A stretch of 5,141 nt of DNA. Source: Bacteroidota bacterium. GTDB lineage: Bacteria > Bacteroidota > Ignavibacteria > UBA10030. The DNA lies in contig JALONE010000112.1 of NCBI GenBank assembly GCA_025455125.1, forward strand, positions 1 to 5,141, read 5' to 3'. The position numbers were made by a program, and so were the translations under genes. The notes beneath the pieces were generated by a model that did not search any database, was not told the DNA's origin, and saw only the letters and a program-made list of their open reading frames with translations. Shown here piece by piece: positions 1-5,141 of the stretch (positions are counted from its first letter, which is position 1; each line of letters begins with the position of its first letter).

Positions 1-30
1 TGTTGATTTCAGAGTAGAATCGATCGTCTG

Positions 31-64
31 TTCTTGGTGTCTTTGTGACTTCGTGGTGAAAAAT
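31..64. repeat. Short TTnGTG-type periodic repeat
   Basis: Three imperfect copies of a 9-nt unit follow one another: TTCTTGGTG, TCTTTGTGA, CTTCGTGG. They are followed by TGAAAAA. On the opposite strand this reads as a string of 'caccacgaag-tcacaaagac-accaagaac', which would encode Lys/Thr/His-rich text. From memory, strings of this kind are scattered in intergenic DNA of many environmental bacteria and often produce spurious 'TKNTKDTKE'-like ORFs. I therefore treat it as an intergenic repeat and not as a gene. The identification with that repeat class is recognition and was not checked by search. Confidence 0.45.
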
Positions 65-164
65 TCGATCTTCAACACCCTGCTAGAGTAGATCCTGGCC
101 GCTCCACGGTTTTGCCCGAAACGTTACGCGCAACGAAGCACATGACGAGGAGTTAGGTAAAAGA

Positions 165-590
165 ATGGAACCAAAGAAGCTGCTCACGTCACCGGATCTC
201 GATCTGACTACCGACAACCTCAAGAAAGAACTCGGGCGTTGGTTCTCTCTCTACGAGACACTCACTGAGACACTTTCGAAACCTCCCTATGAGATCTCAC
301 CCGAGTGGCGATTCTATAAGGACGGTGGAGCATGGTTGTGTAAGATGACCCGGAAGAAGAAGACGGTATTTTGGATATCAGCGTGGAAGCAATGTTTGAA
401 GTGTGGGTTCTATTTCACCCAAAGATCAGGCGATGGCATCTCCGATCTCTCGATCGATCATTCATTGAAGTCTTCCTACGATAAGGCCGCTCCAATCGGT
501 AAATTATATCCCTTTATCATCGACCTCACAGCGAAGAGGCAACTCGATGATCTTTATACTGTTGTGAGCTATACGATCTCCCGAAAGTAA
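165..590 (+). CDS. DUF3788 family protein
   Basis: A small soluble protein of 141 residues, the usual size for the DUF3788 family, whose function is unknown. The family pattern is visible: an N-terminal helical segment (residues about 15-40), then a WRFYKDGGAWLCK beta stretch (48-60), a KKKTVFWISAW strand (65-74), a KCGFYFTQR strand (79-87), and a C-terminal segment ending RQLDDLYTVVSYTISRK (125-141). This resembles the family's closing 'DLEDVKKLI..K' helix. There is no signal peptide or membrane segment. The ATG at 165 is preceded by GAGGAG at 147-152, about 12 nt away, which is long but usable. GC content looks lower (about 48 percent in the 60 bases sampled) than in the PD40 gene downstream (about 60 percent), so a separate origin is possible. 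It stands alone, with no gene close enough to suggest an operon. The family assignment comes from pattern recognition and the start is fairly secure. Confidence 0.75.
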   Translation: MEPKKLLTSPDLDLTTDNLKKELGRWFSLYETLTETLSKPPYEISPEWRFYKDGGAWLCKMTRKKKTVFWISAWKQCLKCGFYFTQRSGDGISDLSIDHSLKSSYDKAAPIGKLYPFIIDLTAKRQLDDLYTVVSYTISRK

Positions 591-591
591 C

Positions 592-610
592 CGAACAAGT
601 CGCTTGTTCG
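592..610 (+). terminator. Possible hairpin after the DUF3788 gene
   Basis: A perfect 8-bp inverted repeat, CGAACAAG / CTTGTTCG, with a TCG loop begins one base after the stop codon of the DUF3788 gene. Its position suits a transcription terminator or a 3'-end-stabilising hairpin. No T-tract follows it (next bases ACGAATGG), so it does not qualify as a classical intrinsic terminator. Confidence 0.35.
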
Positions 611-660
611 ACGAATGGCGAGCAACGATCCCTCAAGCGAGACGCTATCAGAGAAAATGA

Positions 661-871
661 AACAACCATTTTGCCGGCGGGCTAACAGGAAATGAGAACT
701 ACGCTCGGACGATTCGCGGTCCTTTCTTCGGTCAAACACCCTTTGGCCGGATTCCGGCGCTCTTTGCACCCGAACTATTCGATCATCCTGAGCTCGCGCA
801 GTGGAGTCATCAGAATGTACTGGGTAGATGCAACTGTTATCGAAGAACTTCGATCGAAGGATATGCGATAG
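661..871 (+). pseudogene. Remnant of a PD40 (WD40-like) propeller gene, internally deleted
   Basis: No intact ORF is present, but two fragments match opposite ends of one protein type. In frame 1, bases 718-780 encode GPFFGQTPFGRIPALFAP followed by ELF. This resembles the 'GPYLGQKPPGxxPEIFAPG' signature near the start of many secreted PD40 propeller proteins. In frame 2, bases 782-871 encode an ILSSRSG strand-loop, then MYWVDATVIEELRSKDMR and a TAG stop. This resembles the usual tail 'FxSxRxGxxDIYWVDAxIIEELKPK'. The two parts meet near 775-785 with a frame change, so roughly the whole propeller (probably 200 or more codons) appears to be missing. Frame 1 is open only from 661, just after a stop at 658-660. 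I see no signal peptide or start codon upstream, so the 5' end is also damaged. The similarity rests on remembered family patterns. Chance resemblance is possible but unlikely for both ends in the correct order. Confidence 0.55.
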
Positions 872-1022
872 AAATGCGGGAGCGCAAGGCGCCGCACCAG
901 GATCGTCGTGCTGCCTGGAAGAGATGATCTAAATTGCGGGATCCGTGGACAACGCGATGCACTTCAATCTCGCGGCCGCGAATGATGTAATTCACATTGA
1001 AATGATGGTTCACCCACGACAC
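872..1022. other. Intergenic leader with no recognisable gene
   Basis: Together with the remnant before it, this makes a gap of about 440 bases without an intact gene. All short reading frames here are interrupted or lack family features. I found no convincing sigma-70 promoter, tRNA, terminator or repeat. The promoter of the downstream lipoprotein gene presumably lies here. Confidence 0.4.
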
Positions 1023-1028
1023 GGAGGA
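1023..1028 (+). promoter_or_regulatory. Shine-Dalgarno site GGAGGA
   Basis: A strong GGAGGA lies 4 nt before the ATG at 1033. It fixes the start of the lipoprotein gene and argues against the overlapping reading frame that begins at 945. Confidence 0.75.
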
Positions 1029-1032
1029 AGCC

Positions 1033-1965
1033 ATGCGCACGAGAGATCTGTTTCCGAACTGCTCATTGCGGGCATTGTCTGGTGCTGTCTTTCTGGCTGC
1101 GCTGTTCGTTTTGGGATGTGCAGAGGACGAGGTCGTTGCCCCCAAGGCGGTTTCTCTCGTCCCGGGGCGGATCATCTTCGAGACATACCGGGACGGCAAC
1201 GGCGAGATCTACTCCATGGAGAGCAACGGTTCGGACCCCGTGAACCTGACGAAGAACGCCGCGTACGATGGAGAGGGAAGCGCGACACGCGACGGCAAGC
1301 GGATCGCGTTTTCCAGCGAACGGGACGGCAACACAGAGATCTACCTCATGAACGCGGATGGATCGAGCCAGACCCGCATCACGAACGACCCTGGCCGCGA
1401 CGAGGAACCTCAGTGGTCGCCGGATGCCAGCAGGATCGTTTTCGAGAGCTTCCGAAGCGGGCTTCGGCAGATCTGGTCCATGCGTGCCGACGGCAGCGAT
1501 TTGCGCCAACTCACGTCGTCGTCGGGCGGCAACTCGGAGCCGTTCTACTCCCCCGATGGCAGGAAGATCGTGTTTGAGTCCGGGCGCGATGGCAATGAGA
1601 ACATCTACGTGATGAACGCAGACAGCACGAACCAAGTTCGTCTCACGGACAGCACGAGCAATGATCGCGAACCGCAATGGACTCCCGACGGCAGCAAGAT
1701 CGTGTTCGTCAGCGACCGGAGCGGACAGTGGCAGGTTCACCTGATGAACGCCGATGGCAGCAATGTGGTCCAGCTTACAAGCGCTGCCGGCCCCAACTGG
1801 GAGCCGACCGTTTCGATCGATGGCGCCCGAGTCGCGTTCACCACGGAACGGCATACCCCTTATAACGGCAGTGAGGTGTACACGGTCAACATTGACGGCA
1901 CGGGGGAGACTCGAATCACGACGACGACCACTTGGAACCTGGAGCCATCCTGGCCGGGACGGTAG
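1033..1965 (+). CDS. PD40/TolB-like six-bladed beta-propeller lipoprotein
   Basis: A 310-residue exported protein. The N-terminus has a basic start (MRTRD), a hydrophobic stretch (residues 14-27) and a lipobox VLGC, with Cys29 as the expected lipidated residue. Ala30 at position +2 fits outer-membrane sorting. After a short linker come six PD40 repeats of the form RIVFxSxRDGNxEIYxMNADGS..RLT....EPxWSPDG, starting at residues 46, 90, 134, 178, 222 and 266. The spacing is exactly 44 residues, except that the last repeat has a small insertion (TPYNG, about 275-279). The chain ends at EPSWPGR, just where a seventh repeat would begin, so this is a complete six-bladed propeller of the fold found in the C-terminal domain of TolB. 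Such domains usually mediate protein binding in the periplasm or at the outer membrane. No catalytic domain is attached, so the partner is unknown. The long antisense and +1 reading frames over this gene are by-products of the repeat composition. Confidence 0.9.
   Translation: MRTRDLFPNCSLRALSGAVFLAALFVLGCAEDEVVAPKAVSLVPGRIIFETYRDGNGEIYSMESNGSDPVNLTKNAAYDGEGSATRDGKRIAFSSERDGNTEIYLMNADGSSQTRITNDPGRDEEPQWSPDASRIVFESFRSGLRQIWSMRADGSDLRQLTSSSGGNSEPFYSPDGRKIVFESGRDGNENIYVMNADSTNQVRLTDSTSNDREPQWTPDGSKIVFVSDRSGQWQVHLMNADGSNVVQLTSAAGPNWEPTVSIDGARVAFTTERHTPYNGSEVYTVNIDGTGETRITTTTTWNLEPSWPGR
1168..1965 (+). repeat. Six in-frame 132-bp repeats encoding propeller blades
   Basis: Repeat units begin at 1168, 1300, 1432, 1564, 1696 and 1828, each exactly 132 bases apart. 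Each encodes one 44-residue PD40 unit. The final unit is slightly longer because of a small insertion and ends with the stop codon. The protein repeat is strong (IYxMNADGS and EPxWSPDG cores). DNA identity between units is diverged, so this is an old internal duplication and not a recent tandem array. Confidence 0.8.
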
Positions 1966-2122
1966 CGCGGCGTGCTTGGAGCTGGGCTGTTCTGTGCGAG
2001 TTGTTTCGCTGCCCCCTGTGAGATTCCCGCAGCAACTCCGGGGCAACTTCGAACACGCTTTCCCCCCTTCGCGTTGCATCTGAGCAGCCCCGTCAGTACG
2101 TTTCACCAACAGACCCCAAGCC
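1966..2122. other. Intergenic region between the PD40 lipoprotein and DUF2200 genes
   Basis: About 160 bases. The reading frame of the next gene is open through this stretch from 1972, but the encoded Cys/Pro-rich text has no resemblance to DUF2200 and no ribosome binding site precedes 1972. Weak complementarity exists between AGTTG near 1999 and the CAACT copies near 2034-2050. It is not strong enough to call a terminator or recombination site. Confidence 0.4.
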
Positions 2123-2127
2123 GAAGG
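2123..2127 (+). promoter_or_regulatory. Shine-Dalgarno site GAAGG deciding the DUF2200 start
   Basis: GAAGG lies 6 nt before the ATG at 2134. The protein from that ATG begins MSNHRLFTMSF, the characteristic N-terminus of the family. The upstream in-frame ATG at 1972 is therefore rejected as the start. Confidence 0.65.
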
Positions 2128-2133
2128 CTAATA

Positions 2134-2484
2134 ATGTCCAATCATCGCCTCTTCACGATGTCGTTTGCGAAGGTCTATCCGCTGTACGTTCAGAAAGCAG
2201 AGCGAAAGAACCGCACGAAAGCAGACGTTGACAGGATCATTTGTTGGTTGACGGGCTACGACCAGGCGGGATTACGAAGACAAATCAAACAGGATGTCGA
2301 CTTCGAAACCTTCTTCGCTCAAGCCCCGGCCCTTCATCCGAACAGGTCGCTCATCAAGGGGATCGTGTGCGGTGTACGCGTGGAGACGATCGCCGATCCG
2401 CTGATGCAGAAGATACGCTACTTAGACAAGCTGATCGATGAACTCGCAAAAGGAAAGACTCTGGAGAAGATCCTTCGGCAATAA
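2134..2484 (+). CDS. DUF2200 domain-containing protein
   Basis: A 116-residue cytoplasmic protein of full family length. DUF2200 is highly conserved and its signature runs through the whole chain: HRLFTMSFAKVYPLYVQKAE (residues 4-23), then RTKADVDRIICWLTGYDQAG (27-46), DVDFETFFAQAPALHPN (54-70), LIKGIVCGVRVE (73-84) and DPLMQKIRYLDKLIDELAKGK (88-108). The biochemical role is unknown. Invariant Trp38, Cys37 and Cys79 are visible but no catalytic motif is established. There is no signal peptide or transmembrane helix. The gene ends 39 bases before the DinB-like gene with no terminator between, so the two may share a transcript. Family members often occur as lone genes, so the neighbours give little functional information. 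Confidence 0.92.
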   Translation: MSNHRLFTMSFAKVYPLYVQKAERKNRTKADVDRIICWLTGYDQAGLRRQIKQDVDFETFFAQAPALHPNRSLIKGIVCGVRVETIADPLMQKIRYLDKLIDELAKGKTLEKILRQ

Positions 2485-2523
2485 ATCACTATTTGACGTT
2501 TTCATTTTCACGATTTCGCACTC

Positions 2524-3063
2524 ATGGTGAACGAAATGTCCGAGCATAACCCAAAGGGTGACCGGGCAGCCATCCTCGCTCAGTATGCAGATGGACCGGT
2601 CCAGCTGGAACGCGTCATCAACGACCTGACCGATACCGAACTTGACCACACACCCTCCACAGGAGGCTGGTCGATCCGTGAGATCGTCCACCACATTGCC
2701 GACGGCGACGACATCTGGACCGTCGGCATCAAGATGGCACTCGGCAACGAGCACGCGGAATTCCATCTCGACTGGTATTCGCCCTTCCCGCAAACGACTT
2801 GGGCATCGCATTGGGCCTACGCGAAGCGTCCAGTGCATTCTTCCCTCGCCTTGCTCAAGGCCACGCGAGCAAATGTTCTCGATCTCCTTGCACATAGAAC
2901 AGATGCCTGGGAACGATCAGCAACTATCCGCGAGCCAAATGGAGAGATCACCCGGGTATCGGTCGGATTCATTGTCGAGATGCAGGCAAGTCACGTATTC
3001 CATCATATCAAGCGGATCGAGGAGATCCGGCGGGAGCACGGCGTCACGTCTGGTGAACTGTGA
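2524..3063 (+). CDS. DinB-like four-helix-bundle putative metalloenzyme
   Basis: A 179-residue cytoplasmic protein of the DinB/YfiT-like superfamily. The first helix (about 14-35, ILAQYADGPVQLERVINDL) is followed by the family core GWSIREIVHHIADGDDIW (48-65). A C-terminal helix contains HVFHHIKRIEEIR (157-169). The three expected metal-ligand histidines are His57 (the second His of VHHIAD), His157 and His161, so the binding site looks intact. Relatives bind a divalent metal and include thiol transferases and many uncharacterised stress proteins. The substrate cannot be told from sequence. The start is uncertain: ATG 2524 has no clear ribosome binding site, and ATG 2536 (MSEHNPKGD) is in frame with a weak GGTGA ahead of it. 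Either start keeps the whole domain. It follows the DUF2200 gene closely. Confidence 0.88.
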   Translation: MVNEMSEHNPKGDRAAILAQYADGPVQLERVINDLTDTELDHTPSTGGWSIREIVHHIADGDDIWTVGIKMALGNEHAEFHLDWYSPFPQTTWASHWAYAKRPVHSSLALLKATRANVLDLLAHRTDAWERSATIREPNGEITRVSVGFIVEMQASHVFHHIKRIEEIRREHGVTSGEL

Positions 3064-3120
3064 CTATTCCCTCCTCGCGCTGGTTGGCGAAGATGGGCAG
3101 CCGCATCAGAACAAGGATTG

Positions 3121-3170
3121 CCCCGGGATAACACCGGGGGAGATTCCCGGGATACCTCCAGGGACAACTG
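3121..3170. repeat. GC-rich imperfect 24-bp tandem repeat with hairpin potential
   Basis: Two adjacent 24-base units begin with CCCGGGATA at 3122 and 3146 and agree at about 17 of 24 positions. A decayed third piece (GGGAACC) follows. The first unit can form a 6-bp hairpin, CCCCGG (3121-3126) with CCGGGG (3134-3139), around a 7-nt loop. TCCCGGGA at 3145-3152 is an 8-base palindrome. It lies in the 145-base gap between the DinB-like and membrane-protein genes. No T-run follows, so it is not a standard terminator, although it could still attenuate or end transcription. Confidence 0.5.
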
Positions 3171-3208
3171 GGAACCCAACTCGTCACACACTCGGAGACA
3201 CAAATCGC

Positions 3209-3652
3209 ATGAACGCGATTCTCAGGAACATCCTCGCCGTAGTCGTCGGCGTTGTGCTCGGCAGCATCGTTAACATGGCCATCATCATGGTCAGCGGCTC
3301 AATCATTCCTCCCCCCGCCGGTGCCAATACGACCACGATGGAGGGTCTGAAGGCGTCAATGCACTTGTTCGAACCGAAGCATTTTCTCATGCCATTCCTT
3401 GCGCATGCGATGGGAACGTTCATTGGCGCGTTGGCAGCAGGCTTCATTGCGCAATCGCACAAGATGAAATTCTCGCTTGCCATCGCCGTCCTCTTTCTTG
3501 TAGGCGGGATCATCAACGTTCTCTTGCTCCCCTCACCGCTCTGGTTTACGGTGCTTGACTTGGCGGGAGCCTATCTCCCCATGGGCTATGTTGCGGGCGT
3601 GTTGGCAAAGCGACAACGCGGTACTCCGCCGACGTCCTTGGAGTCCGCATGA
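3209..3652 (+). CDS. Small four-helix integral membrane protein, function unknown
   Basis: A 147-residue inner-membrane protein. Four hydrophobic segments lie at about residues 6-28, 60-82, 87-107 and 112-133. Between the first and second is a non-hydrophobic loop with IIPPPAGANTTTMEGLKAS (32-50) followed by MHLFEPKHF (51-59). I recall very similar proteins, with the same PPPAG, LFEPKHF, PFLAHAxGT and LPSPLWFxxLDLxGAYxPM blocks, annotated only as hypothetical membrane proteins in Bacteroidota and relatives. The conserved loop with His52, Glu55, His58 and His66 is notable, but no function is established. The start at 3209 is chosen because the hydrophobic N-terminus begins there and GGAG (3194-3197) lies 11 nt upstream. 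The same frame is open far upstream, but that part is only a shadow of the DinB-like gene. The gene ends 34 bases before the second PD40 gene, consistent with a shared transcript. Confidence 0.8.
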   Translation: MNAILRNILAVVVGVVLGSIVNMAIIMVSGSIIPPPAGANTTTMEGLKASMHLFEPKHFLMPFLAHAMGTFIGALAAGFIAQSHKMKFSLAIAVLFLVGGIINVLLLPSPLWFTVLDLAGAYLPMGYVAGVLAKRQRGTPPTSLESA

Positions 3653-3674
3653 ATTCGATCTCACACTTCATATC

Positions 3675-3680
3675 GGAGGA
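3675..3680 (+). promoter_or_regulatory. Shine-Dalgarno site GGAGGA deciding the second PD40 start
   Basis: GGAGGA stands 6 nt before ATG 3687, after which a normal signal peptide begins. This rules out the longer in-frame start at 3555, which would overlap the membrane-protein gene by about 100 bases. Confidence 0.8.
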
Positions 3681-3686
3681 GTGGCA

Positions 3687-4610
3687 ATGAAGACAGTGAA
3701 CGCATTCGTCCGCATCACAGTAACGCTGTTCGTGATCACCGCTTCGCTCTCCTCGCAGGATCGGTTTCCGACGACTCGGCTCACCGCTGATGGGGCACGA
3801 AATGGATTCCCGTCGTGGTCACCGGACGGGAAGATGATCGTATATTCATTCATTGAAACCGGCAACGGAAAGCAGGCGTTCGGCCTGCGGAAAGTCTCGC
3901 TTGAGCTCGGCGCAGTGCTTCCGTTCACGGACTTCATCGGCGAGCATCCGCAGTGGTCTCCCGACGGGCGACTCATCGTTTTTGATTCAGACTCCGGCGC
4001 GGGAATGATGCTCATTGACACAGCAGGCGGGGCACCGAGAGAGATCATTCCCGATTCAATTCGCATGCACAACGGCGGCTTGCCCTGTTGGTCCCCTACC
4101 GGTTCCCACATCGCGTTCAAAGATTCCGGAGGAGCGCTTTGGGTTCACAGTCTCAACACAGGCGCCATGGCAAAACTACTTCGGAAGGAGGGCTTCATCG
4201 CGATCCCCGGTTGCTGGTCGCGGGATGGGGAGAGCGTCCTCATCGCGCTCATGGATCGGCAGACACGACTGTCCACCCTCTGGAAGGTCTTCCTCGATCA
4301 AAGGGAACACCAGCAGATCACCGGACACCGTGATTCGTTGTACCGATACCTCGCGCTCTCTCCCGACGGATCACTGCTCGTCTACGCCGTGATGCAAGAA
4401 CGAAGATTGGGTTTCTGGATCATGCCTGCCGAGGGTGGTACATCGCTTCCGCTCGCCCTTTCAGATCGATATCACAACGAGAGTCCGGCGTGGTCCCCCG
4501 ACGGGAAGTGGTTGGCCTTCGCGAGCGGCCGAACGGGGCACGGCGATATCTACGTCATGGACGTGGACATCAAGAATATCAAAGCGGAATTGAAGATGCT
4601 CAGCCGGTGA
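3687..4610 (+). CDS. Secreted PD40/TolB-like beta-propeller protein
   Basis: A 307-residue exported protein. The N-terminus (MKTVNAFVR, then hydrophobic ITVTLFVITASL) is a Sec signal peptide. There is no lipobox cysteine. Cleavage near SLSS|QD (residues 23-24) is likely, leaving an N-terminal Gln as is common in Bacteroidota-type secreted proteins. Six PD40 units are marked by SWSPDG (43-48), QWSPDG (89-94), CWSPTG (134-139), CWSRDG (176-181), ALSPDG (223-228) and AWSPDG (268-273), at a period of about 42-47 residues. This gives a six-bladed propeller. The units are more diverged than in the lipoprotein at 1033, and the final blade ends in a charged IKNIKAELKMLSR tail. A binding or scaffold role in the periplasm is the safest reading. 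No enzymatic residues are visible. It shares only the fold with the 1033 gene and is not a recent duplicate. Confidence 0.88.
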   Translation: MKTVNAFVRITVTLFVITASLSSQDRFPTTRLTADGARNGFPSWSPDGKMIVYSFIETGNGKQAFGLRKVSLELGAVLPFTDFIGEHPQWSPDGRLIVFDSDSGAGMMLIDTAGGAPREIIPDSIRMHNGGLPCWSPTGSHIAFKDSGGALWVHSLNTGAMAKLLRKEGFIAIPGCWSRDGESVLIALMDRQTRLSTLWKVFLDQREHQQITGHRDSLYRYLALSPDGSLLVYAVMQERRLGFWIMPAEGGTSLPLALSDRYHNESPAWSPDGKWLAFASGRTGHGDIYVMDVDIKNIKAELKMLSR

Positions 4611-4643
4611 TGTTTGTTCGTGCTCTCGTTGCACCATCACATC

Positions 4644-4647
4644 AGGA
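4644..4647 (+). promoter_or_regulatory. Ribosome binding site AGGA before a TTG start
   Basis: AGGA lies 6 nt before TTG 4654. No ATG occurs in this frame between the stop at 4591-4593 and the conserved kinase sequence. TTG 4654 is the best supported start, and GTG 4702 is the alternative but lacks a ribosome binding site. Confidence 0.4.
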
Positions 4648-4653
4648 ACCAGA

Positions 4654-5141
4654 TTGCACTCAGACATTGCTCCCGCCACGATCGACACTTCATTCGGCGT
4701 CGTGACCCTGCTTCGAAGGCTCGGCAAGGGGAAGTCCGGTCATTCCTTTCTGGCTGAACTCCAGGGACGGCAGGTGGTATTCAAGCGTATGCATGATGAG
4801 CCGTGTTCCTTCTATACCTTCAAGGACGACAAGGTCCTTCTGGAAGTTCAGGCGCATGCAACACTCTCACGACTGGGCGTCCCGATGCCCTCCCTTATCG
4901 GGTTCGATCAGGGACAGCGCTTTATTCTCAAAGCGTACATTCCAGGACACGTCGGACACGAATGGGTAGCCGAAGGCAACGCAGACGAGACCATCATTGC
5001 TCAATTGTTCGCGCTCTCCGCCAGATTGCGGTCAGAGGGTTTGAACATTGACTACTTCCCGGCCAACTTTGTCATCAACGGGACGGCGTTGTATTACATC
5101 GACTACGAGGTCAATCCCTACTCCGACGAGTGGAGCCTGGG
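4654..5141 (+). CDS. APH/choline-kinase-like phosphotransferase, 3' end cut by window
   Basis: The first 162 residues of a protein-kinase-like-fold phosphotransferase, read from a probable TTG start. The visible motifs follow kinase order: a glycine-rich nucleotide loop LGKGKSGHSFL (residues 23-33); the phosphate-anchoring Lys44 in VVFK; a Glu64-containing helix (LLEVQAHATLSRLG); a hinge-like ILKAYIPG (91-98); and the catalytic loop NIDYFPANFVI (131-141). In that loop Asp133 is the expected catalytic base and Asn138 the metal ligand, with the D-x4-N spacing of aminoglycoside and choline kinases. A metal-binding Asp150 follows in YYIDYEVNPY. All key residues are present, so the protein should be active. 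The substrate (small molecule, sugar or protein) cannot be assigned. The EVNPYSDEW block resembles a group of uncharacterised bacterial kinases. A gap of 43 bases separates it from the second PD40 gene. The frame is open to the window edge with no stop. Confidence 0.78.
   Translation, partial: MHSDIAPATIDTSFGVVTLLRRLGKGKSGHSFLAELQGRQVVFKRMHDEPCSFYTFKDDKVLLEVQAHATLSRLGVPMPSLIGFDQGQRFILKAYIPGHVGHEWVAEGNADETIIAQLFALSARLRSEGLNIDYFPANFVINGTALYYIDYEVNPYSDEWSL

Noticed and set aside
152..158. GTTAGGT matches the GTTRRRY core of an integron attC site just before the DUF3788 gene, raising the idea of a cassette array
   Set aside because: No matching RYYYAAC partner or folded attC arms lie upstream, and the other intergenic gaps have no GTTRRRY plus partner arrangement. 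A 7-base degenerate match is expected by chance.
945..1577. A 210-residue + strand frame overlapping the lipoprotein gene
   Set aside because: It is Arg/His-rich out-of-frame text of the PD40 repeats and its start has no ribosome binding site.
1063..2109. A 348-residue open reading frame on the minus strand opposite the PD40 lipoprotein gene
   Set aside because: It mirrors the repeats of the sense gene and gives low-complexity Arg/Val/His-rich text with no family features. The sense gene has a ribosome binding site, a lipobox and clear PD40 repeats.
1972..2133. N-terminal extension of the DUF2200 frame with a Cys-containing hydrophobic start resembling a signal peptide
   Set aside because: DUF2200 proteins begin at the MSNHRLF position, a good ribosome binding site precedes 2134, and none precedes 1972.
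2642..3208. Upstream part of a long frame leading into the membrane-protein gene, including a Pro-Gly repeat
   Set aside because: Most of it is the out-of-frame shadow of the DinB-like gene. The true protein begins at 3209 with its first membrane helix.
4610..4705. ATG at 4610 overlapping the PD40 stop codon, giving a short frame that ends at 4705
   Set aside because: The peptide has no recognisable features, and the conserved kinase sequence lies in a different frame with its own possible TTG start.

Overview
The window reads as an accessory stretch of a bacterial chromosome with moderately high GC. Every convincing gene lies on the + strand. Clear GGAGGA-type ribosome binding sites sit before both beta-propeller genes, which argues against a typical Bacteroidia host. 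The gene families (PD40 propeller proteins, DUF3788, DUF2200, DinB-like, a small four-helix membrane protein, an APH-like kinase) and the Gln-Asp junction of one signal peptide fit an environmental bacterium of the wider FCB/Ignavibacteria type. That taxonomic call is an inference only.

Layout: positions 1-164 are non-coding and carry a short 9-nt-periodic TTnGTG repeat. A DUF3788-family gene follows (165-590). Positions 591-1032 hold no intact gene, but I read 661-871 as the collapsed remnant of a PD40 propeller gene: its N-terminal signature and its C-terminal tail are joined out of frame with the middle missing. An intact PD40 lipoprotein with six 44-residue repeats starts at 1033. Next come a DUF2200 protein (2134-2484), a DinB-like metal-binding four-helix protein (2524-3063), a GC-rich imperfect tandem repeat (about 3121-3170), an unnamed four-helix membrane protein (3209-3652), a second, secreted PD40 propeller protein (3687-4610), and the 5' part of an APH/choline-kinase-like phosphotransferase that runs off the right edge (4654 to end).

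The genes do not form a recognisable pathway. Spacing suggests DUF2200 with DinB, and the membrane protein with the second propeller gene, could be co-transcribed pairs, but their products have no obvious joint function. I did not find a convincing new multi-gene system. The most informative observation is the decayed PD40 gene just upstream of an intact PD40 gene.
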